From positions 248,001 through 312,000 of the forward strand of contig JADJOJ010000011.1 of NCBI GenBank assembly GCA_016713825.1: a stretch of DNA of 64,000 nucleotides, in the 5' to 3' direction. The stretch is from Candidatus Leptofilum gracile (GTDB taxonomy: Bacteria; Chloroflexota; Anaerolineae; Promineifilales; Promineifilaceae). The notes under the pieces were generated by a model, which was given only the letters and a program-made list of their open reading frames with translations, did not search any database and was not told the origin of the DNA. Shown here piece by piece: positions 43,620-50,457 of the stretch (position 1 is its first letter; each line of letters begins with the position of its first letter). Position numbers and translations under genes: made by a program.

Positions 43620-44687
43620 TTAAAACACGGCATCTTCAGCAACTGCCCCATTTTGGACCGCGCTGCCTTCGAACTCCGTTGTGGGCAGGCCAGCTTCGCG
43701 CCGGATGAGGAATTCCAGTTCATCTAAAACTTCTGGGTTCTCAGCCAGGAACACTTTGGCGTTTTCGCGCCCTTGCCCCAGTAAGGTTTCGCCGTAGCGG
43801 AAGTATGCGCCACGCTTGTCTACAATGCTGTATTCCACCGCAAGATCAATCACATCACCCGTCAACGAGATTCCTTCATTGTACATGATATCAAATTCGC
43901 ATTCGGTGAAGGGAGCAGCCACCTTGTTTTTCTTCACCTTTACGCGGGTTCGGTTACCGACGACATCGTTGCCAGCTTTAATTGCCTGAACCCGGCGAAT
44001 GTCTAAACGTACCGAAGCGTAAAATTTGAGCGCGTTGCCACCGCTGGTCGTTTCTGGGTTGCCGAACATAACGCCAATCTTGGAGCGCAGCTGGTTGGTG
44101 AAGATGACGATGGTGTTGGTTTGTTTGATGACGCCGGACAGTTTGCGCAACGCTTGCGACATGAGCCGGGCTTGCAACCCAACATGGGAGTCGCCCATTT
44201 CGCCTTCAATTTCGGCACGGGGTACTAAGGCAGCCACGGAGTCTACGACAACAACATCCATTGTCCCGGAGCGGATGAGCGCTTCGGCAATTTCCAGGGC
44301 TTGCTCACCAGTATCTGGCTGGGAGACATACAGATCGTCGATGTTAACGCCAATTTTGGCGGCGTATTGTGGATCGAGGGCGTGCTCCATATCGACAAAG
44401 GCACAGATACCGCCCCGTTTTTGGGATTCGGCAATGACGTGCTGGCAGAGGGTGGTTTTACCAGAGGATTCTGGTCCATAAATTTCAATAACGCGGCCAC
44501 GGGGTAGGCCGCCAACGCCCAAGGCGATGTCGAGGGATAGTGAGCCGGTGGGGATGGTTTCTACTTGCATGTTGTGCGCTTCGCCCAAGCGCATGATGGT
44601 GCCTTCACCGAACCGTTTGGTGAGGGCATCGAGGGTCTTTTCCAGGGTGCTGTCGCGACCATCGCCGTTTGTTGCTTTTTTTGCCAT
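43620..44687 (-). CDS. recA: Recombinase RecA
   Basis: A 355-aa RecA, which forms filaments on single-stranded DNA for strand exchange and triggers LexA self-cleavage. Walker A is GPESSGKT at residues 71-78, followed by CAFVDMEHALD, the Walker B region VVVVDSVAALVPRAE, and loop L2 with QLRSKIGVMFGNPETTSGG. The acidic C-terminal tail is short. I use ATG 44687 (MAKKATNG), ten bases after AAGGAG; a longer in-frame start upstream falls within the leader. Promoter and LexA-type operators lie at 44807-44865. Confidence 0.98.
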   Translation of the reverse strand: MAKKATNGDGRDSTLEKTLDALTKRFGEGTIMRLGEAHNMQVETIPTGSLSLDIALGVGGLPRGRVIEIYGPESSGKTTLCQHVIAESQKRGGICAFVDMEHALDPQYAAKIGVNIDDLYVSQPDTGEQALEIAEALIRSGTMDVVVVDSVAALVPRAEIEGEMGDSHVGLQARLMSQALRKLSGVIKQTNTIVIFTNQLRSKIGVMFGNPETTSGGNALKFYASVRLDIRRVQAIKAGNDVVGNRTRVKVKKNKVAAPFTECEFDIMYNEGISLTGDVIDLAVEYSIVDKRGAYFRYGETLLGQGRENAKVFLAENPEVLDELEFLIRREAGLPTTEFEGSAVQNGAVAEDAVF

Positions 44688-44806
44688 GAGAAAAATGCTC
44701 CTTGTTGTTAACAATCCAGCCAAAAGAGACCCAGCGCACTGCTGGGAGGAAATTGCCACATTGATTGTTGCTTAGAATGCTAATAAGTTGGGGTGTAACG
44801 ATGTAG

Positions 44807-44835
44807 AGTTTAGCACGAACGTTCTATTGTGTCAA
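44807..44835 (-). promoter_or_regulatory. recA promoter with GAACGTTC in the spacer
   Basis: On the minus strand TTGACA (44830-44835) and TAAACT (44807-44812) are separated by exactly 17 bp. The spacer contains the palindrome GAACGTTC (44817-44824), made of the two half-sites of Bacillus-type LexA boxes. The leader to the ATG at 44687 is about 110 nt. Confidence 0.7.
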
Positions 44836-44853
44836 GATTGAATCTTTGTTTAT

Positions 44854-44865
44854 GAACGTGTGTTC
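44854..44865. promoter_or_regulatory. LexA (SOS) box, Gram-positive type
   Basis: GAACGTGTGTTC fits the Bacillus DinR/LexA consensus GAAC-N4-GTTC, including the R-N-R-Y centre. It lies about 20 bp upstream of the recA -35 element. Repression by LexA is inferred; no lexA gene is in the window. Confidence 0.7.
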
Positions 44866-44956
44866 AGTTGTTTAGTTTGGATTGGCGAGAGATAGGGAAA
44901 AGCCCCCCAAATGGCGGCTGATGTGGTGGTTGCAGCGGTTGTGGGAGGGGTGAAAA

Positions 44957-46471
44957 TCAGGCGGGTTGCTTGCGCAGCAGGCGGAGCAAGGTGGGCAGTT
45001 CTTTGCCACCGAGCAGTAGATTGAGGGCAACGTAGCTGAGGGTGCCGACGCTGCCGGCGACGAGCAGAAATGGCAGGGTGGAATTGATGAACGGCCGTAT
45101 CCCCAAAATTACCCCGCTCAGTACGGCCGTTCCCACCACCGCCCGCCCCACCGCTGGCAAAAGTGGCCGAATCTCTAGCTTGTTGAGCCAAAATAGCGCC
45201 GCCGACAGCAGCGTGAAGGCCACCGTGCTGGCCAGCGCCAGCCCCACCACGCCCAGGCTGTCTACCAGCGCATAGGCCAGCGCCACGTTCACCACCAGCC
45301 AGCCCAGGTAGGCAAACATGGGGGTACGGGTGTTGTGCTGGGCGTAAAAGAGCCGGGCCACAATCTCCAGCGTGGCTTCGGTAACCAGGCGCACGCTAAA
45401 GGCGAGCAAGACGCTGTACACCAGCCGGGTAGAAGCGGCATCGAACAGCTCGCCCTCTAGCAAAAAGGCGATGGCTGGTTCGCCCAGCAGCACCATGAGG
45501 GCGGCGGCGGGAATGGTGAGGGTCCAGATGATGCTGAGGGCGTTTACGGCCGTTTCCCGCATCTCCTTCACTTGCCCAGAATTAAACAGCTCCGCCAGCG
45601 TAGGAAAAATGACCAGGGCAATGGCCGTGCCGAACAATGTTTCCGGCAGCTGCATCAGCGCGTAGCCGTAAAAATAGCCAGAAGTGCTGCCCTCCGGCAG
45701 GCCAGAGGTGAGCCGAATGATGAACAGGTCGGCCAGCTGCACCGTGCCCAGCGTGACGATGCGCGGCCCCATCAGCCGCACAATCTCGCCCACGCCGCTG
45801 AGCTGCCAGCGCAGGGAGGGGCGATAGCCAATGCGGTATTTGATGAGCGCAGGCACCTGAATGAGAATGTGCAGCACGCCGCCCACCACCGTGCCCCAGG
45901 CCAGCCCGGTTACGCCCAATGCGGGCACAAACAGGTACAGCCCCACCACATAGCCGATGTCCAGCGCCAGCGGGGCCAGCGCAGGCAAGGCAAAATGCTG
46001 GTGAGCGTTCAACATGCTGCTGAGCACGCCGCTGATGCCAAAAATGGTGGTCTGGATGAGGATGATGCGCATGATGTCGGCGGTGAGCTGTTGGAGTTCT
46101 GGCGTGAAATCGGGCACCAGCACCACGCGGGTGAGCCAGGGGGCGATGATTGCACCAACGGCCGAAACCACCCCCAGCAGCAAAATGACCAGCGTGAGGA
46201 TGGTATTGCCCAGGGCGACGGCTTTCTGGCGGGATTCGTTGGTGAGGTAGTTGGAGTAGACGGGGATAAACGCCGCCGCCAGCGAACCGCCAGCAATCAG
46301 CACAAAAAAGAGCTCCGGCAGCTGGTTGGCGGCGGTGAAGGCGTCGTAATCTGGCGAGGTGCCAAAAGCGGCGGCGACCAGACGCAGGCGGATGAGTCCC
46401 GTCACCTTGCCCAATCCCAAAAAGAGGATGACCAAAACGGAGGAGCGTAACAGATGGCGGGCGCGATTCAT
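44957..46471 (-). CDS. murJ: Lipid II flippase MurJ
   Basis: A 504-aa polytopic membrane protein of the MurJ/MviN family (MOP superfamily) that flips lipid-linked peptidoglycan precursors. About 14 hydrophobic segments can be seen. The N-terminus has GKVTGLIRLRLVAAAFG, and GGSLAAAFIPVYSNYL follows, both typical of the family. The end carries a short basic tail (LLRLLRKQPA). It is divergent from the GT4 glycosyltransferase gene, with an intergenic repeat array of about 80 bp between them. Function in this species follows from family only. Confidence 0.92.
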   Translation of the reverse strand: MNRARHLLRSSVLVILFLGLGKVTGLIRLRLVAAAFGTSPDYDAFTAANQLPELFFVLIAGGSLAAAFIPVYSNYLTNESRQKAVALGNTILTLVILLLGVVSAVGAIIAPWLTRVVLVPDFTPELQQLTADIMRIILIQTTIFGISGVLSSMLNAHQHFALPALAPLALDIGYVVGLYLFVPALGVTGLAWGTVVGGVLHILIQVPALIKYRIGYRPSLRWQLSGVGEIVRLMGPRIVTLGTVQLADLFIIRLTSGLPEGSTSGYFYGYALMQLPETLFGTAIALVIFPTLAELFNSGQVKEMRETAVNALSIIWTLTIPAAALMVLLGEPAIAFLLEGELFDAASTRLVYSVLLAFSVRLVTEATLEIVARLFYAQHNTRTPMFAYLGWLVVNVALAYALVDSLGVVGLALASTVAFTLLSAALFWLNKLEIRPLLPAVGRAVVGTAVLSGVILGIRPFINSTLPFLLVAGSVGTLSYVALNLLLGGKELPTLLRLLRKQPA

Positions 46472-46540
46472 GCGCGGATTGTATCTTTTCGCGTTGGGCC
46501 TGCCAATTTGTCGGTAATGTCGCTGCGCGACCGCTTCGCG

Positions 46541-46623
46541 TACGGTGAACGGTGAACGGTGAGCGGTAATCGGTGAACGGTGATCAGATGACCGATTACG
46601 GATAACTGATTACCGATTACGGA
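46541..46623. repeat. Word-repeat array (CGGTAATC/CGGTGAAC type)
   Basis: ACGGTGAACGGTGAACGGT and CGGTAATCGGT words are followed by their reverse complements (ACCGATTACGGATAAC...). The same words recur at 55201-55270 and 62191-62271. It separates murJ from the GT4 gene and directly abuts the -10 element of that gene. Confidence 0.75.
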
Positions 46624-46629
46624 TCGCGG

Positions 46630-46635
46630 TATAAT
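46630..46635 (+). promoter_or_regulatory. -10 element for a probably leaderless mRNA of the GT4 gene
   Basis: TATAAT ends six bases before the ATG at 46642, so transcription should start at or within a base or two of the start codon. No ribosome-binding site is present, which fits leaderless translation. No good -35 is visible; the repeat array occupies that place. Confidence 0.6.
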
Positions 46636-46641
46636 GCCCAC

Positions 46642-47748
46642 ATGTTATCAATTGTTCATGTTTACAAAGATTATTGGCCGGTGGTGGGGGGGATTGAGAA
46701 CCACATCAAGGATTTGGCGGAGGCAGAGGCGGCGCTGGGCCATGAGGTGACGGTGCTGGTGACCAATCCGGGGGAACGGCCGTCTCGCGAAACCATCAAC
46801 GGGGTGCAGGTGATCCGGGCCGGGCGGCTGGCCACGGTGGCCTCGACGCCGTTGAGCCTGACGCTGCCCTTTTTGCTCTCCAAGCTGCGCCCCGATGTGA
46901 CCCATCTGCACTTTCCGTACCCGGTGGGTGAGTTGAGCCAATGGTTTTTGCGGCGGAAACGGCCGTATGTCATCACCTACCACAGCGACGTGGTGAAGCA
47001 GCAGGCGATTTTGCGCCTGTACAATCCGCTGCTGCGCCGGGCGCTGCGGGATGCGGCAGGGATTTTGGTGGCCAGTCCGAATTACGTGCAAAGCTCGCCT
47101 TATTTACGGCCGTTGTCCCCCAAATGCAGCATCGTGCCCTTCGCAGTGGATTTTGAGCGATTTGCTGGTGCGGAGCCGCTGTTTGCGGAAGACGGCCGTT
47201 TCACCCTCCTCTTCATGGGTCGCCATCGCTACTACAAAGGCGGCGACGATCTGATCCGGGCGCTGGCGCAGCTGCCTGCCGATTTGCCCGTGCGGCTGCT
47301 GTTTGGCGGCGACGGGCCATTGCGGGCCGACTGGGAGCAGCTCAGCCAAAGCCTGGGCGTGCAGGGAAAAATCCAGTTTGTGGGGCACCTGAGCGATGAC
47401 GAGCTGCCCAAATTTTACGCCAGCGGCGATCTGTTTGTGCTGCCCGCCAACAGCCGCGCCGAAGCGTTTGGCAAGGTGCTGCAAGAGGCGATGGCCGCTG
47501 GCCTGCCTTGCCTGACGACGGAGCTGGGCACAGGCACCTCGTTTGTGGTTCAGGATGGGGTGACGGGGCGGGTGGTGCCGCCGCAGCAGCCCGCTGCCCT
47601 GGCCGCCGCCATCGCGGAATTGGCGACGCAGCCGGAACGGTGCCAGAAGATGGGGCAGGCGGGGCAAGATCGGGCGCGGCGGGAATTTACCCTGGCGCAG
47701 ATGGTGGCGAAGGTGCAGGGGGTGTATACGGCCGTCCTTTCCAAATAA
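46642..47748 (+). CDS. GT4 family glycosyltransferase
   Basis: A 368-aa retaining glycosyltransferase with two Rossmann domains (GT-B fold). The N-terminal acceptor part has VYKDYWPVVGGIENHIKDLA, and the C-terminal donor part has LLFMGRHRYYKGGDDLI, LLFGGDGPLR and the E-x7-E motif E274AFGKVLQE282. The 'GGIENH' start is typical of enzymes adding mannose or N-acetylglucosamine to lipid-linked or exopolysaccharide glycans. It is divergent from murJ and followed by two paralogous membrane-anchored proteins. The transcript may be leaderless. Exact sugar unknown. Confidence 0.92.
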   Translation: MLSIVHVYKDYWPVVGGIENHIKDLAEAEAALGHEVTVLVTNPGERPSRETINGVQVIRAGRLATVASTPLSLTLPFLLSKLRPDVTHLHFPYPVGELSQWFLRRKRPYVITYHSDVVKQQAILRLYNPLLRRALRDAAGILVASPNYVQSSPYLRPLSPKCSIVPFAVDFERFAGAEPLFAEDGRFTLLFMGRHRYYKGGDDLIRALAQLPADLPVRLLFGGDGPLRADWEQLSQSLGVQGKIQFVGHLSDDELPKFYASGDLFVLPANSRAEAFGKVLQEAMAAGLPCLTTELGTGTSFVVQDGVTGRVVPPQQPAALAAAIAELATQPERCQKMGQAGQDRARREFTLAQMVAKVQGVYTAVLSK

Positions 47749-47750
47749 AT

Positions 47751-47824
47751 GAGGAGGAGTGGAGCATCCTCAGATGCGGAACTGGTTTGCTACGGCCGTT
47801 CGCATCTGAGGATGCTTACTCCTC
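47751..47824. repeat. Inverted repeat after the GT4 gene
   Basis: GCATCCTCAGATGCG (47764-47778) is the exact reverse complement of 47801-47815; an outer GAGGAG/CTCCTC pair extends the stem. It begins four bases after the stop codon. The 22-nt loop holds one ACGGCCGT octamer. Confidence 0.7.
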
Positions 47825-47851
47825 GTTGGCTAAATCTTTGCTGGTGAATCT

Positions 47852-50377
47852 ATGTCTTTTGAGTGGCAGACGGATGAAGAATACGAGTGGGAAGAGACAC
47901 CTTCCCCACCAGAATCGCCCAGGCCGCGAAGGCGCTGGCCGTGGGTTTTGTTGCTGGTGGTCATTTTGGCGGGTACGGCCGTTTTCCTCATCTACCGCCA
48001 GCTCAACCAGCGCATTGACACCGCCACCGAGGAAACGGAAGCGGAACTGCTGGCCAGTTACGACGTCTGGCAGCGAGCGGTGCAGAACCAGGACGAAAAT
48101 TTGTTCAACAGCTTGCTCTCTGGCCGGGAGCCAGAATGGGTGGCGGCGCAGCGGTCGCTGTTGCAGACGGGCATGGTGTTCGACCGCTCCGGGTTTGGGC
48201 TGGAATGGGTGCCGGGGGTGGGGGAAACGGCCGTTCTCAGCCAAACCTTCTCGCTAGATTTCACCTCTGTGGAATTGACCACGCTGCAAGATTACACCTG
48301 GCACATTGACAATGGCGTGACCCAAACGGTGCAGCTGGCCCGCACCGATGTGTACCGCCTGGGCACAGACCGCTGGCTGTATGCGCCGCCGGAGCCGGAA
48401 TTTTGGGGTGAAACGCAAACTCTGGCTGGACAGTTGCTCACCGCAACCTATCCCGCCCGTGATGCGGCCATTGTGCAGCGATTGGCGGCCGATTTGGAGG
48501 CCAAGCTGGTGCAATTGTGCAGCACGCCCGGCTACGAATGTCCATCGGAAGCACAGGTTCAAATTACGTTTTCTACCGCGCCAGACAGTTTGGTGCCGGC
48601 CACATTTTTAGACGCCTTCACCCGCGATCTGGGGGAGATTGGTGCGGTGTGGGCAGGGGAAGAGGGGATTGTGCTGCCTGCGCCGACGCTGGTCGGCTTG
48701 CCGCAGGAGGCCAACGGCTACATCGCTTTTTTTAGAGGGTATGCCGCGCAAATGTTGGCCGTGGCCGTGAATGATTTGATTGGCTGGGATTGCTGCCAAA
48801 ACGTGCCTTTTTACCAGGCGGCGCTGACGGCGCAGCTGGCCGATTTGGGGGTAATGGGCTGGCCGTTCGAGGGTACCGTTTCCTTGCCCAACGATTTTTC
48901 TTTGCCCCTGGTTGCCCAATCGTGGCAAGCGCCGTCCCCTGAAATCCCTACCGATTTTGCCCAAACGCCGGGGCCGTACGTGGTGGTGCATTGGCTGCGG
49001 CAGACGGTTGGCCTTTCCCCCAGCCAGATGATGCGCTCGTTAACGGCCGTTTCAACCGGCACATTATCAGGCTGGCTCACGGACCAGTTCGGCCCACCGT
49101 GGACCGAGGCGCTGCTCAATGATGCCTTTCGGCAGTACGTGGCCAGCTGGCAGGCGTTGCCCACGGTGCTGCCACTGCCGACCGATGGTTTGCTGCTGCT
49201 TTGCCAAAATCCATTACGCGCGGAACAGGGTATTTACTATTTTGATCAGACGCTGGCGGCCCCCGCCTTGCAGGTGCCGATTCCCGCAGATGAAGCGCTA
49301 TTTTTTACCGGCTTGCCGGATGGGGCGGGGGTGGCAGTCGTGGCGCGGGAAAGCCCAACCAGCCAGCCAGAAACGTACCTGCTGCTCAACGGCATGAGCC
49401 GGGTGGAGGTGGATTGGTCGGCGGTGGTGGGGGTGACTTCTCGCCCGCCGCTGGCTGTGCCGACGGTGGTGGTGGGGAACGGCCGTTACCTCCTCTGGAC
49501 CGTTTTGCGTGATTACGCCAACGGCAACTTTTTTGCCCTGACCGATTGGGCCGCCTGTCAGCAAGGCGCAGCGTGTGAGGCGATTCCCGTGGGCGGTTAC
49601 CCCACCTGGTCACCGTCCGGGGAGCAGCTGATTAGCCTGTCGGTGATTGAGCCGTGGTGGGCGGAGGGGCTGGAAAATGGCCTGATGCTGCTGCGCGAAG
49701 GGCCGACAACGCCAACCATCCATTCACCCGGTTTTGGGGCCTCGGTATTTTGGCTGGACGAAAATGAATTTGGCTACCTGACCGATTTTCAGAATGGGCT
49801 GCAGCAATTGATGGTCACCGATGTTGGCCTGAGCCGTTCGCGCTCACTGCTGACCAGCCTCTCGTTGCCCGATTTGCTGCCCGATGACGCGGCGCCCAAC
49901 GAGTTGACGCTGGAATTTGCCCAGCCGCTGCCCAACAATCCCCGCATCCTCTTCATTTTGGCCAGAGATGCAACCCGCAGCCAGCATTTAATCTGGTTTG
50001 ATTGGGCCAGCGAAATTGTGACCAACTATGTGCGTTTGGACGAATTGCAGGGATCGACGTTGCTAGGCTACCGGTTTGCCCCAGACGGCCGTTCCCTCCT
50101 CATCGCCTTTTCCCAACTGGAAGAAACGGTGCAGGTGCTGTTGGCCCTGGGGGCAGACAATCCCAGCCTCAGCGTAAACCGCCTGGCAGGGGGGGCCGCC
50201 TTGCCCCGCCACTTCTATGCCAGTTGGTCACCCGACGGCGACTGGCTGGTGATGCCAGAAAATGGCTACCTGCGTCTGTGGCATCGAGTCGTGGATGAAA
50301 GGTTGCTCAATTTTGCAGATCTGGGCTGTACAAATGCGGCCTGGGTGGATAGGATGGGAATTGTGAATGGTGAATAA
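47852..50377 (+). CDS. Single-pass membrane-anchored protein, PD40-like propeller C-terminus, paralogue 1
   Basis: An 841-aa protein starting MSFEWQTDEE. A Pro/Arg-rich cytoplasmic tail of about 30 residues is followed by one transmembrane helix (WVLLLVVILAGTAVFLIY). The large outside domain (about 60-480) has conserved bits shared with the next gene: AELLASYD, DRWLYAPPEPEFWG, APTLVGLP and a DCC motif (IGWDCCQN). The C-terminal part (about 490-830) has TolB/PD40-like propeller repeats such as PTWSPSGEQLISL and ASWSPDGDWLVM. The middle region resembles the layout of peptidase MA-like domains, but I see no HExxH motif. Function unknown. Its last residues are encoded by the start of a word-repeat array. 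Confidence 0.75.
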   Translation: MSFEWQTDEEYEWEETPSPPESPRPRRRWPWVLLLVVILAGTAVFLIYRQLNQRIDTATEETEAELLASYDVWQRAVQNQDENLFNSLLSGREPEWVAAQRSLLQTGMVFDRSGFGLEWVPGVGETAVLSQTFSLDFTSVELTTLQDYTWHIDNGVTQTVQLARTDVYRLGTDRWLYAPPEPEFWGETQTLAGQLLTATYPARDAAIVQRLAADLEAKLVQLCSTPGYECPSEAQVQITFSTAPDSLVPATFLDAFTRDLGEIGAVWAGEEGIVLPAPTLVGLPQEANGYIAFFRGYAAQMLAVAVNDLIGWDCCQNVPFYQAALTAQLADLGVMGWPFEGTVSLPNDFSLPLVAQSWQAPSPEIPTDFAQTPGPYVVVHWLRQTVGLSPSQMMRSLTAVSTGTLSGWLTDQFGPPWTEALLNDAFRQYVASWQALPTVLPLPTDGLLLLCQNPLRAEQGIYYFDQTLAAPALQVPIPADEALFFTGLPDGAGVAVVARESPTSQPETYLLLNGMSRVEVDWSAVVGVTSRPPLAVPTVVVGNGRYLLWTVLRDYANGNFFALTDWAACQQGAACEAIPVGGYPTWSPSGEQLISLSVIEPWWAEGLENGLMLLREGPTTPTIHSPGFGASVFWLDENEFGYLTDFQNGLQQLMVTDVGLSRSRSLLTSLSLPDLLPDDAAPNELTLEFAQPLPNNPRILFILARDATRSQHLIWFDWASEIVTNYVRLDELQGSTLLGYRFAPDGRSLLIAFSQLEETVQVLLALGADNPSLSVNRLAGGAALPRHFYASWSPDGDWLVMPENGYLRLWHRVVDERLLNFADLGCTNAAWVDRMGIVNGE

Positions 50378-50446
50378 TTAACGGTTAATTGTTAACGGGT
50401 CGCATCATTCACAATTCACGATTCTCAATTCACAATTCACCATTAA
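50366..50446. repeat. Word-repeat array (GTGAAT/ATTCAC type)
   Basis: GAATTGTGAATGGTGAATAA on one side is followed by ATTCACAATTCACGATTCTC and CAATTCACAATTCACCATT on the other. The left part encodes the final residues (VNGE) and stop of the upstream gene. Confidence 0.7.
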
Positions 50447-50457
50447 AAAGGGTAAAC

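Noticed and set aside
45572..46450. 292-codon plus-strand frame inside murJ
   Set aside because: Antisense shadow of a well-supported murJ; composition is Gln/Arg/His-rich and no ribosome site is present.
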